Of a DNA stretch of 64,000 nt, positions 31,139 to 40,365 are shown piece by piece (the stretch's first letter is position 1; each line of letters starts with the position of its first letter). Below the pieces are notes generated by a model, which worked only from the letters and a program-made list of their open reading frames with translations, had not been told where the DNA came from and ran no database searches. This DNA comes from Sphingobium scionense (lineage in GTDB: Bacteria; Pseudomonadota; Alphaproteobacteria; Sphingomonadales; Sphingomonadaceae). Both the position numbers and the translations under genes were made by a program. Location of the stretch: the NCBI RefSeq assembly GCF_014197035.1, contig NZ_JACIEU010000018.1, positions 1-64,000 of the forward strand, in the 5' to 3' direction.

Positions 31139-34100
31139 TGGCGAAAGATACCCCTCCCCCCGCGCCCGAAGCGACCGAGACCGTGGTGATCCGCCAGGGC
31201 CGCCCGCTGTGGCAGAAGATCGCCATCGGCCTTGCCGGCCTGATCGTCGGGCTGGTGGTGCTGGTCGCGGGCCTGCTGCTGTTCCTCGATACCCAGCCGG
31301 GCAAGCGCTTCCTCATCAAGCAGATCGCCGCGCTCAAGATGGAATCGGGCATGGGGATCGAGGTCGGCCGGATCGAGGGATCGATCTACAGCGACATGAC
31401 CATCCACGACCTGATCCTGCGCGATCCCAAGGGCGTGTTCGCGGTCAGCCCCAGGGTCCATGTCGTCTGGCGCCCGTTCCGCTATCTGCAAAATCACATC
31501 TCGGTCCAGAATCTGGAAAGCCCGCTGGTGGTGCTGGCGCGCAGCCCGCAATTCAACCAGACGCCGACCGATCCCAATGCACCGATCCTGCCCGACCTCG
31601 ACATCGACGTCGACCGGATGCGGCTCGACCGTTTCCTGCTCGCCAAGCCGGTGATCGGCCAGAAGCGCGAGATCGCGATCGACAGCATCGTCCATATCGC
31701 CGACGGCCGTGCCCAGCTGTCCGCCAATGCGGTGGTCGACAGCGGCGACCGGCTACAGGCGAAGCTGGACGCGGTGCCGGCACAGAATCGCCTGGCGATG
31801 AGCGGCACGCTGACAGCGCCCAAGGGCGGCGTGATCGCGGCGATGAGCGGTCTGCCCGACGGCATGACCGCCTCGCTCGACGGCAAGGGCACCTGGCAGG
31901 CCTGGAACGGCAAGCTGATCGCCACCACGCCCAAGGGCGAACTGGCCAATATCGCGCTCGCCGCCCGCGACGGCAGCTTCACCGCCAAGGGGCCGCTGCG
32001 CCCCGGCCTCGTCTATGGCGACATTGCCGACCGGCTGACCCGGCCGCGGCTCGACGTCGACCTGTTCGCCGGCCTCAACGAACGGCGCGTCAACCTCAAG
32101 GGATCGCTGCGCTCGCCCGCCATGTCGGCCGATGCGCAGGGTCTGGTGGACCTGGGCAAGAACACATTCAGCGCGCTCAAGATCAACGCCGCGCTGCTGC
32201 AACCGGGTGCCTTCATGGACAAGGTGAAGGGCAAGGATGTCCGTGCCTCGATCATCCTCGACGGGCCGATGGCGACGCCGTTCATCGATTATGACATCAG
32301 CGCCACGTCCCTCGCCTTCGACGCCACCGGCATCGAGAATCTGAAGGCCAGCGGCCGCGCCGTGATCGATGCCGATCGCATCCGCATCCCGGTCAACGCA
32401 ACGGCCAGGCGCGTCACCGGCCTCAATGCGGCGGCCGGCGGCCTGATGACCAATTTGCGGGTGAAGGGCGACTTTGCCTATGCCGGCGGCAAGCTGATCA
32501 GCGACAATCTCAAGCTCGACAGCGACAAGATCGACGCCACCGCCGTCATCCTCGCCGATCTCGACAATGCCATCTACCGCGGCGCGCTCAAGGGCCGGGT
32601 CAACGACTATCGGATCGACGGCGTCGGCATCGTCAACCTCAACACCGACGTCAAGCTGATCCCCGGTCCCAAGGGCGGCTTCGGCCTGTCGGGCATGTTC
32701 GGCGTGCGCACCGCGCGCTGGGAAAATGCCTCGGTCCGCGACTTCCTGGGCGGCAATGCGGTGATGTCCGGCCGGATCGGCATGACGCCGGAGGGCAGGT
32801 TCACCCTGGCCGGGCTCAAGGGCGCCGCGCCCAATTTCCAGATCAAGTCCGGTTCGGGCAGCTATGACACCAACGGCCAGCTCGCCTTCGACACCGAAGC
32901 CTATTCGAAACAATATGGCCCGCTGTTCCTGACCGTGCGCGGCACGGCAGACCGGCCGCAGGCAGTGCTGCGCGCGCCACGCCCCAATGTCGGCGTGCAG
33001 CTGACCGATGTCGTCGCCAAGCTGAATGGCGAACCGGCCGGCTATCGCCTCGATGCCACCGGCGGATCGCCCTATGGCCCCTTCTTCGCCAATGTCCTGA
33101 TCCGCACCGCGCAAGGCCCGCTGACGATCGACGTGACCAAGGCGCGCTTCGCCGGGGTCGACATGAATGGCCGCATCCAGCAATCCAGTGCCGGCCCCTT
33201 CACCGGCCAGCTGGCGATGAACGGGTCGGGCATCACCGGCGCGGTGAAGCTCAACGCCGTGGGCAAGGTGCAGGGCGTCGACGTCAACGCGACCGCCAGC
33301 AATGCCAAGCTGCCGGGCGAGGCCGACATCGTCATCGGCCGCGCCGTCGTCACCGCCTCCATGCTGCTGAGCGACCAGCCCAAGGTGATCGCCGACGTGC
33401 AGATGGCGAATGCCGCCTATGGCGACTATGTCGTGCGCAAGGCACGGGCAAAGCTCGATTATCAGGGCGGCCGGGGCAAGGCTCAACTGGTCGCCGACGG
33501 CTCCAGCGGCGTGCCCTTCTCGGTCGCGGTCAATGCCGCGCTGCGCCCCGACCTCTATGCGGTCGCGCTGCAAGGCAGGGCCAGCAATGTCGATTTCCGC
33601 CTGAACCAGCCAGCGATCATTCGCGTCGAAAAGACCGGCTATCGGCTGGAGCCGGTCAGCCTGGCACTGCCACAGGGCAAGGTCGATCTGGCCGGCCATT
33701 TCGGCACGGACACGGCGCTGCAGGCCCGATTCAAGGATTTCGACCTCGCCATCGCCAATGTCGCCAATCCGGGCCTGGGCATCGGCGGCAAGGCGACCGG
33801 CATGGTCGATTACAGCCAGAGCGGAACCGCTTTCCCGACCGCGACCACGCGCCTGGCGATCAGCGATTTTCGCCGGTCGAGCCTGGCCGCCGTGTCCGAC
33901 GCGGTGTCGATGAATGTCGAGGGTAAGCTGTCCTCCGCCGGCGGCGACATGCGCGGCCTCATCCGCAAGGGCAACAGCACGATCGGCCGCTTCGTCGCCA
34001 CCATGGCCCCGCCGGGACCGGGTGACAGCTGGTCGGAACAGCTGATGGCCGCGCCGCTGGGCGGCGGCATCCGCTATGCCGGCCCCGCTGATGTGCTCTT

Positions 34101-35358
34101 CTCCTTCGCCGGCCTTGCCGATCAGCGGCTGAGCGGCGGTATCGCGGTCGCCGCCGATTTTGGCGGCCGCCTGACAGCACCGCAGCTCAACGGCCTGGTC
34201 CGCGCCAATGCGCTAACCTACGACAACACCAGCTTCGGCACCCGTGTCACCCAGATGAAGCTCGACGGCCGCTTCACCAACGACCGGCTCGACATTCGCG
34301 ACTTTTCCGGCCGCGCCGGCAACGGCACCGTCCAGGCCAGCGGCACCGTCGGCCTGGCCGCAGACAGCGGCTTCCCGATGAACATCGCGGTCAAGATGGA
34401 CCATGCCCGCCTCGCCCGCAGCGAAGCGATCACCAGCGTGGTCAGCGGCACGCTCGCCATCATCAACAGCGCGGAAAATGGCGGCCTGATTAAGGGCGAC
34501 CTGTCCCTCCCCGAAACCCGCTATCGCGTCGCCTGGCAAGGCGGCACCGAGATTCGCGAATTGCAGGGCGTCCGCCGCAAGGGCGAGGGCCAGGATGTGC
34601 TGGCGCAGCGCATCGCCGACCGCAAGGCCGCTGCGGCATCGCCGACCAACTGGAAACTCGACATCCGCCTGCGCGCCGACAACCAGATCTATGTGACCGG
34701 CATGGGCCTCGATTCCGAATGGAAGACCGACATGCGCGTCACCGGCACCGCGACCAAGCCGCGCGTCAGCGGCAAGATCGAGGTGATCCGCGGCCGCTAC
34801 AGCTTCTCGGGCCACCAGTTCAACCTGGATCAGGGCGTCATCACCTTCAATGGCGACATGATGAACCCGACCCTGGCGATCAAGGCGCTGACCGAAATTG
34901 ACGATGTCAGCGCCGGCATCGCCGTCGCCGGCACCGCGCAACAGCCGGACATCACCTTCGTGTCGACGCCGACATTGCCGCAGGACGAGATTCTCTCGCG
35001 CATCCTGTTCGGTGACAATGTCGCCAATCTTTCCGCTACCCAGGCGATCCAGTTGGCGGCCGCGCTCAACGGCCTGCGCGGCGGCAGCGGCGGGCTCAAT
35101 CCGATGGGCAAGCTGCAGGGCGCATCGGGCCTCGACCGGATCGGCATCGTCGGTGGTGACGAGGATACCGGGCGCGGCACATCGCTCGCCGTCGGCCAGC
35201 ATATCTCCAACAATATCTATGTGGAGGTGGTGACGGACTCGAAGGGCTTTACCGCGACCCAGCTGGAAGTCGCCCTGTCGAAGACGCTGAGCATCCTGTC
35301 GAAGACCGGCACCAATGCGGGATCTTCCGCCGCACTTCGTTATTCCAGGGACTATTGA
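31138..35358 (+). CDS. tamB: TamB translocation/assembly protein
   Basis: The 1406-residue protein has one N-terminal membrane helix (about 24-46, IAIGLAGLIVGLVVLVAGLLLF). A very long repetitive beta-rich periplasmic part follows, ending in the DUF490/TamB domain (GKIEVIRGRYSFSGHQFNLDQGVITFNGD ... PTLPQDEILSRILFGDNVANLS). It bridges the periplasm between inner membrane and TamA. The start overlaps the tamA stop by one base. Confidence 0.95.
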   Translation: MAKDTPPPAPEATETVVIRQGRPLWQKIAIGLAGLIVGLVVLVAGLLLFLDTQPGKRFLIKQIAALKMESGMGIEVGRIEGSIYSDMTIHDLILRDPKGVFAVSPRVHVVWRPFRYLQNHISVQNLESPLVVLARSPQFNQTPTDPNAPILPDLDIDVDRMRLDRFLLAKPVIGQKREIAIDSIVHIADGRAQLSANAVVDSGDRLQAKLDAVPAQNRLAMSGTLTAPKGGVIAAMSGLPDGMTASLDGKGTWQAWNGKLIATTPKGELANIALAARDGSFTAKGPLRPGLVYGDIADRLTRPRLDVDLFAGLNERRVNLKGSLRSPAMSADAQGLVDLGKNTFSALKINAALLQPGAFMDKVKGKDVRASIILDGPMATPFIDYDISATSLAFDATGIENLKASGRAVIDADRIRIPVNATARRVTGLNAAAGGLMTNLRVKGDFAYAGGKLISDNLKLDSDKIDATAVILADLDNAIYRGALKGRVNDYRIDGVGIVNLNTDVKLIPGPKGGFGLSGMFGVRTARWENASVRDFLGGNAVMSGRIGMTPEGRFTLAGLKGAAPNFQIKSGSGSYDTNGQLAFDTEAYSKQYGPLFLTVRGTADRPQAVLRAPRPNVGVQLTDVVAKLNGEPAGYRLDATGGSPYGPFFANVLIRTAQGPLTIDVTKARFAGVDMNGRIQQSSAGPFTGQLAMNGSGITGAVKLNAVGKVQGVDVNATASNAKLPGEADIVIGRAVVTASMLLSDQPKVIADVQMANAAYGDYVVRKARAKLDYQGGRGKAQLVADGSSGVPFSVAVNAALRPDLYAVALQGRASNVDFRLNQPAIIRVEKTGYRLEPVSLALPQGKVDLAGHFGTDTALQARFKDFDLAIANVANPGLGIGGKATGMVDYSQSGTAFPTATTRLAISDFRRSSLAAVSDAVSMNVEGKLSSAGGDMRGLIRKGNSTIGRFVATMAPPGPGDSWSEQLMAAPLGGGIRYAGPADVLFSFAGLADQRLSGGIAVAADFGGRLTAPQLNGLVRANALTYDNTSFGTRVTQMKLDGRFTNDRLDIRDFSGRAGNGTVQASGTVGLAADSGFPMNIAVKMDHARLARSEAITSVVSGTLAIINSAENGGLIKGDLSLPETRYRVAWQGGTEIRELQGVRRKGEGQDVLAQRIADRKAAAASPTNWKLDIRLRADNQIYVTGMGLDSEWKTDMRVTGTATKPRVSGKIEVIRGRYSFSGHQFNLDQGVITFNGDMMNPTLAIKALTEIDDVSAGIAVAGTAQQPDITFVSTPTLPQDEILSRILFGDNVANLSATQAIQLAAALNGLRGGSGGLNPMGKLQGASGLDRIGIVGGDEDTGRGTSLAVGQHISNNIYVEVVTDSKGFTATQLEVALSKTLSILSKTGTNAGSSAALRYSRDY

Positions 35359-35396
35359 TCCGGCGCCAGGGTGGCGCCGCCACAACAGGAGAATAT

Positions 35397-36092
35397 GTGC
35401 CCTTCGCCCCGTCGCTCTGCCGCCCGCTCATCTGTGCCGTCGCCCTGTCTACCGCGCCCGCCGCGCTGGCGGAAACCCCGCGCGAGCTGCTGACCGCGGC
35501 GGCCTTCCAGACCAGCGACAAGGCGCGGGCGCTGAGCCTGATTGGCCAGGCCATCAGCGCGGCCGACCGCATATTGATGACCGCCCCCAATGATCATGAG
35601 GCGGTGCTACAACGCGCGGTCGCGATCGGCTATCGCGCCAAGCTGACCCGCAGCCGAGCCGATGCGCGCGCCTCGCTCGGTACCTTCGAGGCGCTTGCCG
35701 CCCGCAACCCGCGCGATGCCGAGGCGCAGATGGTGATCGCCGGCTGGCATCTCGATGCGATCGACCAGTTGGGCAGCTTCGTCGCCCGCACCGTGCTGGG
35801 CGCCAAGGAACAGGTGGGCGAAGCGGCGCTGGGCAGGGCGGTGGCGCTGGGCGGCAACCGCGCCTTCTATCCCGGCCTCGCCGCCTTGATGCGCATCCGG
35901 GCCGATCATAATGATGTCGCCGGCGCGCTGGCGCTGGCCGAACGGGCGGCCAATGCGCCTGCCCCCGCCCCGCTCGACCAGTTGATGAAGCGCAATGCCG
36001 CCGCCATCCTGCCCGCGCTGCGCGCCGGCAATGGCAAGGCCGCCGCCTCCCAGGCGCGCAAGCTGCTGCCCTTCGGCCGGCTGGCGGAATAG
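35397..36092 (+). CDS. Exported TPR-like protein of unknown function
   Basis: About 231 residues from GTG 35397, which has AGGAG 5 nt upstream. The frame is open back to 35355. The signal peptide is LCRPLICAVALSTAPAALA. The body is all-helical with repeated Ala-rich helix pairs (AISAADRILMTAPNDHEAVLQRAVAIGYRAKL, EALAARNPRDAEAQMVIAGWHLDAI), a tetratricopeptide-like pattern. It follows tamB closely and may be co-transcribed. The partner is unknown. Confidence 0.75.
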   Translation: MPFAPSLCRPLICAVALSTAPAALAETPRELLTAAAFQTSDKARALSLIGQAISAADRILMTAPNDHEAVLQRAVAIGYRAKLTRSRADARASLGTFEALAARNPRDAEAQMVIAGWHLDAIDQLGSFVARTVLGAKEQVGEAALGRAVALGGNRAFYPGLAALMRIRADHNDVAGALALAERAANAPAPAPLDQLMKRNAAAILPALRAGNGKAAASQARKLLPFGRLAE

Positions 36093-36165
36093 CGCGACAT
36101 CCTCCTGAAAGATCGACAGGATGGCAATTGGCCGATTCTCCGGCCCTCCATCAGGACATATCGCC

Positions 36166-36972
36166 ATGCGCCTCGCGATCGAAGCGACCCTCGACTATGA
36201 ATTTGCCGGGCCGACCGACGTATTGATGGCGGTCGAGGCGGCGGCCATGGCCGACCAGCGCATCGTCGAACAATCGCACATCATCGACAATGCCGGGCCG
36301 CTGACCAATTTGATGGGCGGCAGCGCGATCGGCCGCCGCACCTGGACGCGCAGCGGCACCGGCCGGATGCTCAGCCGCTACAAGGCGCTAGTCGATGTCG
36401 ATCGGCCGGCGCCCGATCTCTTCTTGCTCGCCCGCTCGCCCTTGCCCAGCCTGCCGCAGGATGTTCTGCCCTTCATCTGGCCCAGCCGCTATTGCGAGGC
36501 GGACCGTTTCGTCAGCTTCGTCTGCGGCCATTTCGAGGGACTGGACGGCGGTCCGCTGGTGCAGGCGCTGGTGGGCTGGGTGCATGACAATCTGCAATAT
36601 GTGCCGGGCAGTTCGGACATCACCACCACCGCAGCCGACACGTTCGTCGCCCAGCGTGGCGTGTGCCGCGACTTCGCACACCTCACCGCCGCACTGATCC
36701 GATCGCGCGACATTCCCGCCCGGCTGGTCTCGGTCTATGCCGCCGATCTCGACCCGCCCGATTTCCATGCCGTGGTGGAGGTGTGGCTGGACGGCGCCTG
36801 GCATATCGTCGACGCGACAGGACTTGCGCCGATCGAGGGCATGGTGCGCATCGCCGTCGGCCGCGACGCCACCGACATCGCCTTCATGACCATCTTCGGC
36901 AGCGCCCAGATGAACGAACAGGCGATCCATGTGACGCGGGTGGAAGATCCAAGGGACGGCACGGCCCCTTGA
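36166..36972 (+). CDS. Transglutaminase-like cysteine peptidase-fold protein
   Basis: About 268 residues from ATG 36166 (MRLAIEATLDYEF). The N-terminal beta domain is followed by the transglutaminase core with a visible triad: C167 in RGVCRDFAH, H201 in DFHAVVEVW and D216 in DATGLAP. Such proteins hydrolyse or cross-link peptides; the substrate is not known. ATG 36121 upstream is in frame, but its 15 extra codons do not look conserved. Confidence 0.85.
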   Translation: MRLAIEATLDYEFAGPTDVLMAVEAAAMADQRIVEQSHIIDNAGPLTNLMGGSAIGRRTWTRSGTGRMLSRYKALVDVDRPAPDLFLLARSPLPSLPQDVLPFIWPSRYCEADRFVSFVCGHFEGLDGGPLVQALVGWVHDNLQYVPGSSDITTTAADTFVAQRGVCRDFAHLTAALIRSRDIPARLVSVYAADLDPPDFHAVVEVWLDGAWHIVDATGLAPIEGMVRIAVGRDATDIAFMTIFGSAQMNEQAIHVTRVEDPRDGTAP

Positions 36973-37028
36973 CCCCGGCCCTGCCGCCCGCCTAGCCTAT
37001 ACTCAGACAAATTGAGGAAGGGGATGGC

Positions 37029-38666
37029 ATGGTCGTGCAGCTTTCAGGACGGGCTTGGGCGCGGACGCGGCGGGCGCTGCTGGCGGCGACGGCGGGCCTG
37101 CTCGCCGGCCTTGCCGGCGCATCGGCCCCGGCGGCAGCGCCCGGCGACAGCGCCGTCCTAACCGTCGACACCGGCAAGCCCGGCGCCACCATTGATCCCA
37201 ATATCTATGGCCAGTTCGTCGAGCATCTGGGCCGCGGCGTCTATGAAGGCATCTGGGTCGGGCCGGACAGCCCCATCCCCAATGTGCGCGGCATCCGCAG
37301 CGACGTGGTCGCCGCGCTGAGCCAGGTGAAGGTGCCGGTGATCCGCTGGCCGGGCGGCTGCTTTGCCGATGGTTATCATTGGCGCGACGGCATCGGCCCG
37401 GCCACGCAGCGCCCCGCCGGCATCAACGCCGCCTGGGACAAGTCGGCCGAAACCAATGCGTTCGGCACTCATGAATATATGGATTTCCTGGACCAGATCG
37501 GCTCCAAAGCATTCGTATCGGTCAATGTCGGGTCGGGCAGCGTGCGCGAGGCGGACGACTGGATGCGCTACATGACCGCGCCGGCCGACAGCCAACCGGG
37601 CAAGGAACGCGCCGCCAATGGCCATGCCGCGCCCTGGACCGTGCCCTTCATCGGTGTGGGCAACGAAAGCTGGGGCTGTGGCGGCAACATGACCGCCGAC
37701 ACCTATGCCACCGCCTTCCGCCATTATGCCGCCTTCCTGCGCGCCTATTCGGGCGAGCGGGCGAAGCTGATCGCGGTGGGCGCGGATACCGACGATTATG
37801 AATGGACCGAAAAGGTCATGGCGCAGGCGATGAAATGGCGTCCCAACCCGACGCCGCTCGCCTACAACACCGAACGCCCGCTGATGTGGGGCCTCTCGCT
37901 CCATTTCTACAGCTTCGCCGGCAATGACTGGCGCAACAAGGGGCGCAATATCGGCTTTGGCACCGACCAATGGGCATCCGCGCTGGCCCGCGCCCATCTG
38001 ACCGACGAACTGATCCGCCGCCATGCCGCGATCATGGACCGCTATGATCCGAAAAAGCAGGTGGCGATCGCGGTCGATGAATGGGGCGCCTGGTTCGACA
38101 GCGAGAAGGACGCGCCCTCGCAACTCTACCTCGAAAGCACGCTGCGCGACGCGGTGATTGCGGGGATGAGCCTCAACATCTTCAACAATCATGCCGACCG
38201 GGTGCGCATGGCCAATGTCGCGCAGATGGTGAATGTGATCCAGTCGCTGGTGCTGACACAGGGCGCAAAGATGGTGGTGACGCCGACCTGGCATGTGTTC
38301 GACCTCTACAAGGTCCATCAGAATGCGACGATGATCCCGGTCGATGTGCAGGCGCCCGACTATGTCGAGGGCGCGGTGCGGCTGCCGGGGCTCAGCGTGT
38401 CGGCGTCGAAGGATGCAGCGGGCGCGCTGCACCTCAGCATCGTCAATCTCGACCCCGCCGCCGCCCGGCCGGTGCGCATCGACCTGAAGGGCGGCGCTTG
38501 GCGCAAGGCCAGCGCCCGGACACTGACCGCCGCGACCATCGACACCCGCATCCGTTTCGAGGGCGCCGATCCCTTCGTGCCCGGCCCGCTGCCGGCACGG
38601 CTGGCACAGGGCCAGGTGGCGCTGACCCTGCCGTCCAAATCGGTGACATTGGTGACGGTGGAGTAA
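37029..38666 (+). CDS. Alpha-L-arabinofuranosidase, GH51 type, exported
   Basis: The 545-residue protein has a signal peptide (ARTRRALLAATAGLLAGLAGASAPAAA). GH51 motifs are GQFVEHLGRGVYEGIW, IRWPGGCFADGYHWRDGIGP, E213 in VGNESWGCGGNM (acid/base) and E351 in VDEWGAWF (nucleophile). A C-terminal beta domain closes the protein. It releases L-arabinose from plant polysaccharides. It stands alone, without a transporter or regulator beside it. Confidence 0.93.
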   Translation: MVVQLSGRAWARTRRALLAATAGLLAGLAGASAPAAAPGDSAVLTVDTGKPGATIDPNIYGQFVEHLGRGVYEGIWVGPDSPIPNVRGIRSDVVAALSQVKVPVIRWPGGCFADGYHWRDGIGPATQRPAGINAAWDKSAETNAFGTHEYMDFLDQIGSKAFVSVNVGSGSVREADDWMRYMTAPADSQPGKERAANGHAAPWTVPFIGVGNESWGCGGNMTADTYATAFRHYAAFLRAYSGERAKLIAVGADTDDYEWTEKVMAQAMKWRPNPTPLAYNTERPLMWGLSLHFYSFAGNDWRNKGRNIGFGTDQWASALARAHLTDELIRRHAAIMDRYDPKKQVAIAVDEWGAWFDSEKDAPSQLYLESTLRDAVIAGMSLNIFNNHADRVRMANVAQMVNVIQSLVLTQGAKMVVTPTWHVFDLYKVHQNATMIPVDVQAPDYVEGAVRLPGLSVSASKDAAGALHLSIVNLDPAAARPVRIDLKGGAWRKASARTLTAATIDTRIRFEGADPFVPGPLPARLAQGQVALTLPSKSVTLVTVE

Positions 38667-38703
38667 GGACGCCTAGCCCCTTACTCCATCCACCTCCGGA
38701 GCC

Positions 38704-39456
38704 TTACCCCTCGGCCGCCTTCAGCCGCGCGGCCGCATCGTCGAACGCCGCCCAGCTGATCTGGGCCAGGCTGGCGCCGATGCTGCAACGGCGCACGCCC
38801 AGCGCCGCCAGCGCGGCGATCCCGGCCGCGTCATAGTCATGGATGACGACATTGACCGGCCTGGGCGCGACCGCCGCGATCAGTTCGGCGACGGCGCCAT
38901 GGTCCAGCAGGAAAGGCACGAACAGGCAGTCGGCCCCCGCCTCCGCATAGGCGACGGCGCGGGCGATGCTCTCGCTCGGCGTCATGCCGGGCACGCGGAA
39001 ATTCTCGCTGCGTCCGACCAGCATCAGCGCCGGATCGACCCGGTCGATCGCCTCGCGCGCGGCCGCGATCCGCTCCACCGCCAGCGGCAGGTCATATAGC
39101 GCGCTGCCCGACCAGTCCTCGATCGACAGGGCCGCGATGCCGGTCTGCGCCGCCAGCGTCACATTGGCGGCGACATCCTCGGGCGCATCGGCAAAGCCAT
39201 TTTCGAAATCGGCATTGACCGGCAGGTCGGTCGCCGCGACCAGCATCTCCAGATGCGCCAGCACCGCGTCGCGGCCCAGTTCGCCATCATCCTTGCCCGC
39301 CGCCCAGGCCGCGCCGGCACTGGTCGACGCGATCGCGCGAAAGCCCTTCTTCGCCAGCCGCACCGCGCTGCCCGCGTCCCAGGCATTGGGCAGCAGGAAG
39401 AAGCCATCCTGATGCAGGGCACGGAAATCGGTGCGTTTGCGGGCGGTGTCGGTCAT
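38704..39456 (-). CDS. Isocitrate lyase/PEP mutase-family protein
   Basis: About 250 residues from ATG 39456, with AAGGA upstream. Motifs of the family are LPNAWDAGSAVRLAKKGFRAIASTSAG, the active-site region NADFENGFADAPEDVA, GIAALSIEDWSG and MLVGRSENF. Members cleave or form C-C or P-C bonds next to a carboxylate (2-methylisocitrate lyase or oxaloacetate hydrolase-like). The Cys of true isocitrate lyases (KKCGH) is absent, so the substrate is open. It diverges from the imu cassette; the 90-bp gap contains the LexA box. Confidence 0.85.
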   Translation of the reverse strand: MTDTARKRTDFRALHQDGFFLLPNAWDAGSAVRLAKKGFRAIASTSAGAAWAAGKDDGELGRDAVLAHLEMLVAATDLPVNADFENGFADAPEDVAANVTLAAQTGIAALSIEDWSGSALYDLPLAVERIAAAREAIDRVDPALMLVGRSENFRVPGMTPSESIARAVAYAEAGADCLFVPFLLDHGAVAELIAAVAPRPVNVVIHDYDAAGIAALAALGVRRCSIGASLAQISWAAFDDAAARLKAAEG

Positions 39457-39524
39457 TGGGAAATCCTTCTTTGTCCTCTGGATTGGCAAGCGGATTGACA
39501 CGGGAAGCCAATGGCGTGAAATAA

Positions 39525-39539
39525 GAACATATCAGGAAC
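39525..39539 (+). promoter_or_regulatory. LexA (SOS) box
   Basis: GAAC-ATATCAG-GAAC is the reverse complement of the alphaproteobacterial LexA site GTTC-N7-GTTC, with both half-sites perfect. It ends 7 bp before the imuA start codon, so bound LexA would block initiation of the imuA-imuB-dnaE2 operon. This agrees with the known SOS control of the cassette. Confidence 0.85.
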
Positions 39540-39546
39540 AAATGCA

Positions 39547-40365
39547 ATGAGCGAGTCGATCAACAGCCTCGCCGCATTGAAGCGGCATATCGCGGCGCTG
39601 GACCGGACGCCAGCGCCGACGGTCGGCTGTGCCCGGCTTGCGACCGGTCATGCCGGGCTCGACGCGGCGCTCGACGGCGGCCTTCTGCGCGGGCGCGTGC
39701 ATGAACTGTTCGGCGCGGCGGAGGAGGAAGGGGCGGCGGCCGGTCTGGCGCTGATCCTCGCCCGGCTGGCGGCGGATGAGGCGCCCCTGCTCTGGCTGCG
39801 CACCACCGCATCGGCCAAAGCGGGCGGATCACCCTATGGCCCCGGCCTCGCGGCGCTGGGGCTGAACCCGGCCCGCTTGCTGATCGGGCTGATGGCCGAT
39901 GATGCGATGCTGTTGCGCGCGGCGGTGGAGGGTCTGCGCTGCCCCGCGCTCGGCGCGCTGCTGATCGAATTGCGCGGGCGCGCGCCGCTGCTCGACCTCA
40001 CCGCCAGCCGGCGACTGGCGCTGGCGGCCGAACAATCGGGCGTGACCGGCTTCCTGCTGCGGGTCGGCGGCGATCCAGTGCCCAGCGCCGCGGAAACCCG
40101 CTGGCAGGTGGCGGCCGCCCCGTCCGATCCGCTGCCCGGCAATGCGCCCGGGCACAGCGCCTTCGCCCTCAGCCTGCTGCGGCGACGGGCGGGGCCGGAC
40201 GGGCTGGCCTGGCGGCTGATGTGGGATGGCGAGAAGGGGGCTTTTGGAGACGGACGGCATGAACGCCATGAGCATGGACAGGACGGACAGCAGGGCGGCG
40301 CGCCGCTATCTGGCGCTCTGGTTCCCCTTCCTGCCGATCGATCGGCTGCGGATCGCGCGGCCTGA
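39547..40365 (+). CDS. imuA: Mutasome protein ImuA (RecA-like)
   Basis: The 272-residue protein is a RecA-fold protein with a weak P-loop region (GHAGLDAALDGGLLRGRVHELFGAAEEEGAA), the typical ImuA start. A hydrophilic C-terminus follows, which overlaps the imuB start in another frame. ImuA helps ImuB and DnaE2 in error-prone lesion bypass. It is the first gene of the LexA-controlled cassette. Confidence 0.9.
   Translation: MSESINSLAALKRHIAALDRTPAPTVGCARLATGHAGLDAALDGGLLRGRVHELFGAAEEEGAAAGLALILARLAADEAPLLWLRTTASAKAGGSPYGPGLAALGLNPARLLIGLMADDAMLLRAAVEGLRCPALGALLIELRGRAPLLDLTASRRLALAAEQSGVTGFLLRVGGDPVPSAAETRWQVAAAPSDPLPGNAPGHSAFALSLLRRRAGPDGLAWRLMWDGEKGAFGDGRHERHEHGQDGQQGGAPLSGALVPLPADRSAADRAA

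Noticed and set aside
31753..33699. A 648-codon minus-strand open frame.
   Set aside because: It lies opposite tamB in GC-rich DNA, is Ala/Gly/Arg/His-rich and shows no motif; a shadow of codon bias.
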